Positions 1 to 6,614 of a stretch of 12,730 nucleotides of DNA are shown here, one piece after another. Within the stretch, counting starts at the first letter, position 1. Each line of letters begins with the position of its first letter. The stretch covers positions 1 to 12,730 of the forward strand of contig CANIIN010000025.1 in assembly GCA_947467405.1 (NCBI GenBank), in the 5' to 3' direction. The DNA comes from Betaproteobacteria bacterium (lineage in GTDB: Bacteria > Pseudomonadota > Gammaproteobacteria > Burkholderiales > SG8-39). The notes beneath the pieces were generated by a model. The model worked only from the letters and a program-made list of their open reading frames with translations. It did no database searches and had not been told where the DNA came from. The position numbers were made by a program, and so were the translations under genes.

Positions 1-445
1 CGTTGGCCTCGTGCACGTAGCGCGGATACAGGCCCCAGCGCGACACCCGCCCGCCGGCCATGCCGCGTAGCCCGCCCATGCCTTCGCGGTCGCCGGGCAT
101 CGGATAACGCATCGCGCGCGCCATCAGCAGCGCCTGTTCCGGCGTATCCACCATGGGCACCAGGATTGTTTGAGCGCCGATGTCCATGACCTGCTTGATG
201 ACGCTCACGTCACCCACGGGAACGCGCACGATGGGGTGAGAGTGAGGAAACAGCGCGACAGCGTGCAACTGGGACAGCAGCAGCGGGATGTCGTTGGGCG
301 CGTGCTCGGCATCGAGCAGCAGCCAGTCGAAACCGGCGGTGGCCACGATTTCTGCGCTGTTGGCATTGGCCAGGGTCACCCACAGTCCGATCTGCGTGCG
401 ACCCTGCAGCAGTTTCTGCTTGAACATGTTGATTGGCGTCTGCAT
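1..445 (-). CDS. HpcH/HpaI-family aldolase (partial, C-terminus beyond window)
   Basis: Class II pyruvate-type aldolase of the HpcH/HpaI family, which cleaves 2-keto-3-deoxy or 4-hydroxy-2-oxo acids to pyruvate plus an aldehyde, using a divalent metal in the cytoplasm. The first 148 residues are in the window and the rest lies past base 1. Visible signatures are the GLW segment (about residues 20-22), FDWLLLDAEHAPND (39-52, with H48 at the catalytic-His position), the VRVP strand with R74, and VMDIGAQTILVPMVDT (86-101), which holds the conserved Asp and the substrate-loop region. The usual RGVG loop reads here as a slightly longer Gly-rich stretch (about 118-133). ATG at 443-445 is preceded by GAGGGG at about the right distance. 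It is divergent from the MFS gene. The family is secure. The exact substrate (HpaI heptanedioate, rhamnonate or other) is not resolved. Confidence 0.9.
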   Translation of the reverse strand, partial: MQTPINMFKQKLLQGRTQIGLWVTLANANSAEIVATAGFDWLLLDAEHAPNDIPLLLSQLHAVALFPHSHPIVRVPVGDVSVIKQVMDIGAQTILVPMVDTPEQALLMARAMRYPMPGDREGMGGLRGMAGGRVSRWGLYPRYVHEAN

Positions 446-479
446 CGTAGCCCCTCGGTGTTTGTCTGAAACCTGGCCA

Positions 480-509
480 AGCATAGCTGTCGCAGCCGGT
501 TCGCGTCGA
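480..509 (-). promoter_or_regulatory. Candidate sigma70-type promoter for the HpaI-family gene
   Basis: On the minus strand a TCGACG hexamer (504-509) and a TATGCT hexamer (480-485) are separated by 18 bases, each matching 4 of 6 consensus positions. Transcription would start near 473, giving a leader of about 28 bases before the ATG at 445. The 85-base divergent gap must also serve the MFS gene, for which I see no convincing promoter. This is by-eye matching only. Confidence 0.3.
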
Positions 510-530
510 CCCGAAGAGTAGAATCGCGCC

Positions 531-2027
531 ATGACGATGCCTTCACCCGCGCCGGACCCTGCGCACCAGCCTGCGCCCGGCCCCGCCTTCGACCCCGGTT
601 CCGCAAATGAGCGCACCGTCACCACCCGTGAGTTCCTGCAGATCTTCACCGCGGTCATGCTGCCCATGCTCATGGCCATCATCGACCAGACGTTGCTGGC
701 CACGGCCACGCCGGTCATCGCCGCCGACCTCGGCGACCTCTTCAACTCGTCGTGGATCGCCACCGCCTACCTGCTGGCGTCCGCCACCATGGTGCCGGTG
801 TATGGCCGGCTCGGCGATCGCTACGGACGGCGGCGCATGCTGCTCATCGCCATGGGCGTCTTCATCGCCGGTTCGCTGGGGTGTGCGGCCTCGCAGAGCA
901 TGATGCAGCTCATCGCCAGCCGCACGGTGCAGGGCCTGGGCGCCGGCGGGCTGATGTCGCTGTCGTTCGCGCTGATCGGCGAACTGGTGCCACCGCGGCA
1001 GCGCGTCAGCTACCAGGCGTACTTCGCGATCAACAGCATGGCTGGCAATATCCTGGGGCCGATGATCGGTGGGCTGGTGGTGGCGCATGTCAGCTGGCGC
1101 TGGCTGCCGGCGGTGAACATTCCGCTCGGGGTGCTGGCGACCTGACGGTTGATGAAGCTGCCGCGGGGCCTGCGCCATCCCGAGTCGCCGGGGCTGTCCG
1201 ACCTGCCGGGGCTGGGCCTCTTTGCCGCGGGCACGCTGCTGGTGCTGTTCGCGCTGTCGTCGGCCGGGCATCGCTTTGCGTGGATTTCGTGGCAGTCCGT
1301 GACCATCCTCGCGCTGGGCGTTGCGTCGTGGTGGGTGCTGTTTCTTCACGAGAAACGGCTCGCTGCGCCGTTCTTCCCCATCGAGTTGCTGCAGATGCCC
1401 GCAGTGCGGCAATGGCTGCGCACGGCGATGCTGTCCACGTTCTGCCTGCTGGCGTTGATCTTCTATTTGCCGCTGTACTTTCAGCTCGGCCTGCACGTCG
1501 ACTCCGCTACGTCCGGCATGCTGCTCACGCCGGTGCTGCTGGGCTTCATCACCGGCGGTGCGCTGGGCGGGCGACGTGCCGGACGCACCGGCGACCCCAA
1601 GTCGATTCCCATTGCGGGCAACGCGCTAGCGGCGATCGCCATCCTGGCGCTGGCCTTCGCGCCGCGCCATGTGGCGCTGGTGGCGATGCTGGGGTTCTTT
1701 GCCGGCCTCGGCCTCGGCCCCACCATGCCGTTGGTGCAGGTGGTGGTGCAGACCGTGGCCGGGCGGCAGAAGCTCGGCGCTGCCACGTCGCTCACCGTGC
1801 TGGCGCGCACGCTGGGCGCCGCGCTCGGCACCGCCCTGGTCGGCGCGGTCATCTTCAGCCTTCTGCCGGACGTCGATGTGGTGCAGCTGGTCCGGCGCAC
1901 CAACCCCGCGGCCATGCCCAGCGACGAAGTGATCCTGCGCGCCTTCCAGGCGGCGTTCATGGTGACGGCCGTCGTCGCGGCAGCCGCGTCGATCAATGCA
2001 TGGCGCGCGACGCGGGTGAAGATCTAG
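531..2027 (+). pseudogene. DHA2-type MFS drug exporter interrupted by an in-frame TGA
   Basis: Proton-driven multidrug efflux protein of the 14-helix DHA2 (EmrB/QacA-like) class, inner membrane. The frame from ATG 531 runs 204 codons, meets TGA at 1143-1145, and continues in the same frame to a stop at 2025-2027. Ignoring that codon gives about 498 residues, the normal DHA2 length. The first half holds IDQTLLATATPVIAADLG in helix 1 (D52), motif A GRLGDRYGRRRML (92-104), R131 in helix 4 and motif C GNILGPMIGG (172-181). The second half continues the fold without a gap through the remaining hydrophobic segments. The stop falls after IPLGVLAT, where relatives commonly continue with a short basic loop. 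TGA can arise from TGG (Trp) by one change. TTG/ATG codons at 1149-1154 could allow weak restart, but neither half would transport alone. It is either a recent pseudogene or a sequencing error. Start choice: ATG 531 has a weak GAAGAG upstream, and ATG 537 is an alternative. Confidence 0.85.
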
Positions 2028-2121
2028 CCGGGTTCTTCGAAGTGAAACTGCCCGAAGATGCCCGTCTGGAGGGGGTTTTCAGGCATCGGCCCCGCGCAAT
2101 TGCATCGCCGCTGCAGCCTTC

Positions 2122-2724
2122 CTAGGCGGCGTTGATGCGCTGCCAGTGCTCGCGCAACTGCGCCAGCATCGCTTCCTGCGTGCCGTTGTTGTCGATCACG
2201 TGATCGGCGCGCGCAGTGCGCTCGGCATTGGTGAGTTGCGAATTGAGCCGCGCCTCGATGGCCTCGCGCGGCAGCTTGTCGCGTAGCATGGTGCGCTCGA
2301 TGGCGACTTCGCGATCGACGATGTTCACCCAGACTTCATCACCAACGATCTCCCAACCGGCTTCGAACAGCACCGCGGCTTCCAGCAACACCACGTGCAC
2401 TTTGTTTTCGCGGCGCACTCGGGCGATCTCTTCTTCGGCCAGCGTGCGAATGGCGGGCCACACGATGTCGGTGAGCTTCTTCAGTTGATCGGGCTTGCCG
2501 AACACCTTGCCGCCCAGCACCTTGCGCGCAATGCTGCCGTCCTCGGCGAGCACGTCCTGGCCGAAGGCCACCACCACCTGCGAATGGGCCGGCGAGCCGG
2601 GTTCGTAGGCGCGATGGCCTAGCAGGTCGGCGTCGATGACATGCGCGCCCAGTTCCTTCAGGTAACGCGCGGCGGTGGATTTTCCGGAAGCGATGCCCCC
2701 GGTGAGGGCGATGATCTTGAGCAT
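2122..2724 (-). CDS. coaE: Dephospho-CoA kinase, COASY-kinase-like
   Basis: Phosphorylates the 3'-hydroxyl of dephospho-CoA with ATP, the last step of CoA synthesis, in the cytoplasm. It has 200 residues, the family's usual size. The P-loop GGIASGKST is at 9-17, the VIDAD substrate-site motif at 29-33, the RTMLRD lid region at about 144-149, and the DHVIDNNG end motif at 174-181. By recall, segments such as LGHRAYEPG (35-43), RKVLGGKVFG (67-76), LTDIVWP (84-90) and EAAVLFEAGW (115-124) resemble the kinase domain of animal CoA synthase (COASY) more than E. coli CoaE. The start is ATG 2722-2724, because MLKIIALTGG is the standard N-terminus. The frame stays open upstream into the thioesterase gene, but that extension is antisense-like and has no homology I recognise. 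No clear ribosome site precedes it, so it may be translationally coupled to the thioesterase 32 bases upstream. In betaproteobacteria coaE usually sits by pilD and zapD, so this may be a second copy. Confidence 0.9.
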   Translation of the reverse strand: MLKIIALTGGIASGKSTAARYLKELGAHVIDADLLGHRAYEPGSPAHSQVVVAFGQDVLAEDGSIARKVLGGKVFGKPDQLKKLTDIVWPAIRTLAEEEIARVRRENKVHVVLLEAAVLFEAGWEIVGDEVWVNIVDREVAIERTMLRDKLPREAIEARLNSQLTNAERTARADHVIDNNGTQEAMLAQLREHWQRINAA

Positions 2725-2756
2725 GGGTTTGGGCGAGAGTGGTTTCAGTTGAGAGG

Positions 2757-3281
2757 TCAGGAACCGGCCTTGCGCCGGATGCCGATCACGCGCCCGGCCT
2801 CGGGCGGGCGCGGTCGCGTGCTGTGCACGGCCGACAGCAGGGTCAGTTTTTCCATGGCGTCCGGCGGCCAACTGGTCGAGCGGCGCGTCGCCATGTCGAT
2901 GCACATGCTCATGACTTCCTGGGTGGCGGAAATCTCCGCGCTGTCGGCGTCGCGCATGGTCATGAAGAAGTGCATGCGCTTGGCATCGAAGTCGAGCATC
3001 TGGAAGGTGAAGTTCAGCGGCCGGCCCTCCAGGATCTCGCGCTGGAAGGTAAGGTGCGATTCGATGGTGAAGATGGTCAGCTTGTGGCGCGAGATCATCG
3101 GAAAGCCGATGTCCAGCGCGGCGCAGGGCAGGTCGCTGGCCGTGTCGAAAATCACACCGTAATAGCCCACGTTCATGTGGCCGTTGGCGTCGATGTAATC
3201 GGGCAGCACGCGAAAACGCGAGTAGTCGAGGGCGTCAATGGCGGCGGCCAGTTGGCGGGAATCGTCGGTGATAGTGGTCAA
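2757..3281 (-). CDS. Hotdog-fold acyl-CoA thioesterase (4HBT superfamily)
   Basis: Predicted cytoplasmic thioesterase that hydrolyses an acyl-CoA to free acid and CoA. It has 174 residues. The 4HBT signature DYIDANGHMNVGYYGVIFD (28-46) carries the likely catalytic D31 and the GHMN helix start. It is followed by FTIESHLTFQREILEG (71-86) and a KRMHFFMTMRDAD strand (101-113). The pattern of TIESHL, KRMHFF and the Trp-Pro segment near 138 recalls the betainyl-CoA thioesterases linked to carnitine catabolism, so that is a candidate substrate class, inferred from memory. There is no ATG before the active-site motif. TTG at 3279-3281 with GACGAGA just upstream is preferred over TTG at 3327-3329. It precedes coaE by 32 bases on the same strand, so thioester hydrolysis and CoA synthesis may be co-transcribed. 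Confidence 0.82.
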   Translation of the reverse strand: MTTITDDSRQLAAAIDALDYSRFRVLPDYIDANGHMNVGYYGVIFDTASDLPCAALDIGFPMISRHKLTIFTIESHLTFQREILEGRPLNFTFQMLDFDAKRMHFFMTMRDADSAEISATQEVMSMCIDMATRRSTSWPPDAMEKLTLLSAVHSTRPRPPEAGRVIGIRRKAGS

Positions 3282-3370
3282 GATGAGGTCTCGTCTTTTT
3301 CTTTGTGGTTGATCAGGACAATTTGGCAACAGTCATTTTATTGGGAGTTCACCCATACGAAATAATGATT

Positions 3371-3443
3371 CGTCATCCCCGCGAAAGCGGGGATCCAGTG
3401 ACTTTGACGACGACGCTGGATTCCCGCTTTCGCGGGAATGACG
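3371..3443. repeat. REP-like pair of inverted palindromic units
   Basis: Two 28-base arms in inverted orientation (3371-3398 and 3416-3443) flank a 17-base spacer. Each arm is itself a hairpin: stem CCCCGC/GCGGGG (3377-3382, 3387-3392) with a GAAA loop, and stem TTCCCGC/GCGGGAA (3421-3427, 3432-3438), which has a GAAA loop when read on the minus strand. Both arms begin GTCAT and end in ATCCAG when read outward to inward. The arms differ at two positions that pair with each other inside each hairpin, so each hairpin stays intact. The CGTCAT-CCCGCGAAAGCGGG motif is a widespread betaproteobacterial repeat, from general knowledge. It lies in the 213-base gap between the AKR and thioesterase genes, where it could limit read-through or protect mRNA ends. 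Confidence 0.88.
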
Positions 3444-3494
3444 GGGGATGAAAATGAATCTCCGCCATATTGATGGACAGCCCCATTCTACGGT

Positions 3495-4568
3495 TCAAGG
3501 CCGCAGCACGCCGCCTTCGTCGCGATGCACGTCGATGCGCTCCAGGGCGCCGGTGTGTGTGAGCAGGCGTTGTGGCTTGCTCTCCAGCAGGTCGTGCGGA
3601 TAGCCCAGACCAGGTCGGCTGAGTTCGTCCAGACGCTGCATTACCGCGTCATCCAGCTTCAGTGAGGCGGCGCCGAGGTTGTCGGTCAGCTGCGCCGCGG
3701 TGCGTGCGCCGAGGATGGGGATGGCGCCCGGACCGCGCATCAGCCAGGCGATGGCCAGTTGCGCAGGTGAGCAGCCGAGGTCCCTGGCCATGGTGGCCAG
3801 TTCCGCCCCCAGCGCGGCGCGCTTCTTCGACACGGCGCGCTTGTTGATGTCCATGCGGCGATTGCCATCAGCCGGCGCATCAGCCGAATACTTCCCGGTC
3901 AACACGCCGCCGGCCAGCGGCGACCAGGCACACACGCCGATGTCCAGTGCGCGCGACATCGGAATGAGTTCGCGTTCCGGCGTGCGTTCGGCCAGGCTGT
4001 ATTCGATCTGCATGGCGGCAAAGCGCGACCAGCCGCGCAGCTCGGCCATGGTGTTGGCGCGTGCGATCCACCACGCCGGCGCGTTGGACATGCCGATGTA
4101 GAGGATCTTGCCGGCGCGCACCGCGTCGTCCAGCGCGCGCAGGGTCTCGTCCACCGGCGTGATCGAATCCCAGGCATGCACCCAGTACAGATCGATGTAA
4201 TCGGTGCCCAGGCGCGTGAGGCTGGCGTTCAGCGCCTCGGTCATGCTCTTGCGATGATTGCCAGATGCATTGGGATGACGATCGAAGGTCACGCCGGCGC
4301 GCGCCGTGGAATTGTTGAACTTGGTGGCGATGACGAAGCGCTCGCGCTGGCCCTTCACCAGTTGCCCGACGAAGCGCTCGCTGGTGCCGCCGGTGTAACC
4401 GTTGGCGGTGTCGATGAAGTTGCCGCCCAGGTCGGCGAACTGGTCCAGCATGGCGCGGCATTCGTCGAGGCTGGCGCCCCAGCCGAAGTCCTCGCCGAAG
4501 GTCATGGCGCCGAGGCACAGTTCCGACACGCGCAGGCCGGAGTGGCCGAGGATCTTGTAACGCAGCAT
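3495..4568 (-). CDS. Aldo/keto reductase
   Basis: NADPH-dependent oxidoreductase of the aldo/keto reductase (AKR) superfamily, acting on aldehydes or ketones in the cytoplasm. It has 357 residues in a TIM-barrel pattern. The catalytic tetrad is visible: D53 and Y58 in NFIDTANGYTGG (50-61), K83 in VIATKFN (79-85) and H131 in YWVHAWD (128-134). GMSNAP (about 203-208) and the cofactor-site segment IPILGARTAAQL near the C-terminus complete the family pattern. Start is ATG 4566-4568, preceded by AAAGGAA at good spacing; the upstream in-frame extension has no family resemblance. The arrangement is close to the bacterial AKR group annotated as general stress or sugar-aldehyde reductases, and no specific substrate is supported. 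It is divergent from the class II aldolase operon across a 233-base gap. Its transcript would run toward the REP pair and the thioesterase-coaE genes. Confidence 0.92.
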   Translation of the reverse strand: MLRYKILGHSGLRVSELCLGAMTFGEDFGWGASLDECRAMLDQFADLGGNFIDTANGYTGGTSERFVGQLVKGQRERFVIATKFNNSTARAGVTFDRHPNASGNHRKSMTEALNASLTRLGTDYIDLYWVHAWDSITPVDETLRALDDAVRAGKILYIGMSNAPAWWIARANTMAELRGWSRFAAMQIEYSLAERTPERELIPMSRALDIGVCAWSPLAGGVLTGKYSADAPADGNRRMDINKRAVSKKRAALGAELATMARDLGCSPAQLAIAWLMRGPGAIPILGARTAAQLTDNLGAASLKLDDAVMQRLDELSRPGLGYPHDLLESKPQRLLTHTGALERIDVHRDEGGVLRP

Positions 4569-4709
4569 GGAGGGGTTCCTTTGGGTGGTCGACGGGGACG
4601 GGGCTGGCACCGGCAGAACAGCGCCCTGCAGGTGCTCGGCGCGCTTCGCTGCAGCGCCGATAGTATCGCCAGATGACAGGCGGTGCAGGGAGGGGCGTGG
4701 CCCGCCCAC

Positions 4710-4740
4710 TTAAACAGCCCGGTGCATGTTCGCGTATATT
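4710..4740 (+). promoter_or_regulatory. Candidate promoter for the aldolase-receptor-CoA transferase operon
   Basis: TATATT at 4735-4740 matches the -10 consensus well and stands out in GC-rich surroundings. TTAAAC at 4710-4715 is a possible -35 with a long 19-base spacer. The start site would be near 4747, giving a leader of about 55 bases to the ATG at 4802. The weak -35 suggests an activator may be needed, though no regulator gene lies nearby. Confidence 0.35.
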
Positions 4741-4801
4741 CGCCGGACTCTTTGCGGATCGGATGGGCCGACGCTGCGAAGCAGGACGACAGGAGGGTCG
4801 A

Positions 4802-5581
4802 ATGGAGCCGGAAATCGAGAAGGCAACACGCATGTGCCCGGCGGGCATGTCCGCTGAAGAGTGGCGGTTGCGGCTGGAGCTGGCCGCGTGCTATCGGTTG
4901 GTGGACTGGTTCGGTTGGACAGACCTGATCAGCAACCATATCAGCCTGCGTCTTCCAGGCGAGGAGAAGGCGTTCCTCATCAATCCCTTCGGTCTTCATT
5001 ACTGCGAAGTCACCGCGTCGAACCTGGTCAAGATCAATGTCGCCGGCGAGAAACTGGCCGAGTCGAAATACGGCGTGAACCGGGCCGGCTTCGTCATTCA
5101 CAGCGCCATCCACGAGGCGCGCGATGACGCGCATTGCGTGCTGCACACCCACACCAGCGAGGGCATTGCGGTGGCCAGCAAGGTTGGCGGCCTGCGCGAC
5201 GACAATCTGTACAGCGCCATCCTGCACGGCAAGATCGCCTACCACGACTTCGAGGGCGTGACGACGGATCTGTCCGAGCGCCCCCGGCTCGTGGCCAGCC
5301 TGGGCAACAAGAACCTGCTGATCCTGCGGACGCACGGCCTGCTCGCGATCGGCCGCACCGTCTCGCAGACCTTCCATGCCTACTGGACGCTGCAGCGCGC
5401 CTGCGAGGTTCAGGTCATGACCGACAGCATGGCCGGCGCCACGCTCCCCGTGCCGCAGTCGGTGTTCGATGCAGCGCGCGAGCGCCGCACGGGACGCAAC
5501 AATCCGCGTGCCAAGGATGGCGACGTGGTGTTCGGCGCGATGCTGCGCAAGGCCGGCATCCGGTTTGAAGAATTGTGCTGA
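4802..5581 (+). CDS. Class II aldolase/adducin-family protein
   Basis: Metal-dependent lyase-like protein of the class II aldolase/adducin superfamily, 259 residues, cytoplasmic. The zinc-ligand histidines are present: H115 and H117 in LHTHTSEG (114-121) and H178 in RTHGLL (176-181). NHISLR (45-50) and FLINPFG (58-64) are typical early motifs. The Glu that acts as general acid/base in fuculose-phosphate aldolase would align near residue 96, where this protein reads NRAGFVIHSAIHEAR (93-107); that Gly/Phe pattern is usual in the adducin-like branch. So it may be a decarboxylase, dehydratase or aldolase of unknown substrate. ATG 4802 has a near-ideal AGGAGG at 4791-4796; an ATG 43 codons upstream adds only low-complexity sequence and is rejected. 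It is the first gene of a three-gene operon, 25 bases before the receptor gene. Confidence 0.9.
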   Translation: MEPEIEKATRMCPAGMSAEEWRLRLELAACYRLVDWFGWTDLISNHISLRLPGEEKAFLINPFGLHYCEVTASNLVKINVAGEKLAESKYGVNRAGFVIHSAIHEARDDAHCVLHTHTSEGIAVASKVGGLRDDNLYSAILHGKIAYHDFEGVTTDLSERPRLVASLGNKNLLILRTHGLLAIGRTVSQTFHAYWTLQRACEVQVMTDSMAGATLPVPQSVFDAARERRTGRNNPRAKDGDVVFGAMLRKAGIRFEELC

Positions 5582-5606
5582 TCAATTTCCAAAAGGGGGT
5601 ATTGAG

Positions 5607-6614
5607 ATGAGTATTCTGTTCGAGCGGCTGCGCGGCAGCTTCGATGTCAAACGCGGTGTGATGTTGGCCGTGACGCTCCTGTCGGGCATCATTTTCACGA
5701 CCGGTGTGCAGGCGCAAGCCTATCCGTCCAAGCCGCTGCGCATCATCGTGCCGTTTGCAGCGGGCGGTCCGCTGGATACCGTGGCGCGCATCGTCGGACA
5801 GCGCATGTCGACCAACATGGGTCAATCCGTCAATATCGACAACCGCCCCGGGGCGGGTGCGATTCTCGGCGCGGAAGTGGCCGCGAAGGCGCCCGCAGAC
5901 GGCTACACGCTGCTGGTGGCTGTCATCAACTACACGGTGCTCCCTGCGATGGGCAATCCGCTGCCCTACGACCTGTGGCGTGATTTCGCGCCGGTGTCCA
6001 TGGGAGTGGCCTATCCCATCATCGTGGTGGCCAACCCCAGCGTGCCGGTGAATTCGCTGAAGGATCTCGTGGCCTATGCCAAGGCCAATCCGGGCAAACT
6101 CTCCTATGGCTCGGCCGGCACCGGCGGCGGCACGCACCTTGCCGGTGAACTGCTGAAGGGCCTCGTGGGCATCGACATCGTGCACATTCCCTACAAGGGC
6201 AGCGCGCCGGCCATGACCGACCTGCTCGGCGGGCAGGTGCAGCTCATGTTCGCCGATCCGCCCACGGCATTGCCGCAGGTCAAGGCGGGCAAGGTCAAGG
6301 CGCTGGCCGTCGCGCAGTCGGCGCGCTCCGCGCTTGCGCCGGACATCCCCAGCGCGACGGAAGCGGGCTTCCCGGCCTATGACGCGTATTCCTGGGGTGG
6401 CTTCGTGGTGCCGGCGGCGACGCCCGCCGATATCGTTGCGCGCCTGAACCGCGAGATCGTTGGGGCGATGAACACGCCGGAGACCCGCGACGCCCTGCTG
6501 GCGCGCGGCGCGGAACCCCACCCGAGCTCGCCGGAGCAGTTTGCGGCCTTCATGCGCGCCGAAACGACCAAGTGGGCCAAGGTCGTGAAGGACAGCAACA
6601 TCAAGGCAGACTGA
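5607..6614 (+). CDS. Bug/TctC-family periplasmic solute receptor
   Basis: Extracytoplasmic binding protein of the Bug (TctC, tripartite tricarboxylate transport) family, which captures small carboxylates or related molecules in the periplasm. It has 335 residues. A signal peptide is evident: basic residues K15-R16, a hydrophobic core of about 18-33, and an AQA site with cleavage after A38 to leave YPSKPLRIIVPF. The family's ligand-pocket loops are FAAGGPLDTVAR (50-61), NRPGAGAILGAE (79-90) and ADGYTLL (97-103), with THLAGELL and PYKGSAPA further on. ATG 5607 follows AAGGGGG (5593-5599). The stop TGA overlaps the next gene's ATG by one base, so the two are probably translationally coupled. No TctA or TctB transporter subunits are in the window, so it may feed a transporter encoded elsewhere or act in sensing. 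Confidence 0.93.
   Translation: MSILFERLRGSFDVKRGVMLAVTLLSGIIFTTGVQAQAYPSKPLRIIVPFAAGGPLDTVARIVGQRMSTNMGQSVNIDNRPGAGAILGAEVAAKAPADGYTLLVAVINYTVLPAMGNPLPYDLWRDFAPVSMGVAYPIIVVANPSVPVNSLKDLVAYAKANPGKLSYGSAGTGGGTHLAGELLKGLVGIDIVHIPYKGSAPAMTDLLGGQVQLMFADPPTALPQVKAGKVKALAVAQSARSALAPDIPSATEAGFPAYDAYSWGGFVVPAATPADIVARLNREIVGAMNTPETRDALLARGAEPHPSSPEQFAAFMRAETTKWAKVVKDSNIKAD

Noticed and set aside
1143..1145. TGA as a selenocysteine codon in the MFS transporter
   Set aside because: Transporters of this family are not selenoproteins, the position is a membrane-loop junction, and I see no SECIS-like hairpin just downstream.
543..1496. Long minus-strand open frame opposite the MFS gene
   Set aside because: Its composition (His, Arg, Gln, Pro runs) is typical of an antisense shadow in high-GC DNA, while the plus strand carries clear MFS motifs.
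2057..2087. GATGCC/GGCATC inverted repeat between the MFS and coaE genes as a terminator
   Set aside because: Only a six-base stem with a 19-base loop and no T-run; too weak to list as a terminator.
752..2125. 457-codon plus-strand frame overlapping the MFS gene
   Set aside because: It bridges the TGA but in another frame, with low-complexity Arg/Ala/Gly/His content and no membrane segments. It is a shadow frame and not a frameshift bypass.
2725..2904. N-terminal extension of the dephospho-CoA kinase frame
   Set aside because: It overlaps the thioesterase coding sequence in another frame and lacks family resemblance; the normal MLKIIALTGG start is at 2724.
3371..3443. Paired palindrome as CRISPR repeats or insertion-sequence ends
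   Set aside because: There are only two inverted units, a 17-base spacer and no transposase or cas gene; REP-like is the better reading.
4673..4801. Longer N-terminus of the class II aldolase-like protein from ATG 4673
   Set aside because: The extra residues are low-complexity and cover the candidate promoter; ATG 4802 has an excellent AGGAGG.
5415..6521. 368-codon minus-strand frame opposite the Bug receptor
   Set aside because: It shows Arg/His/Gly-rich shadow composition and no ribosome site; the receptor on the plus strand is unmistakable.
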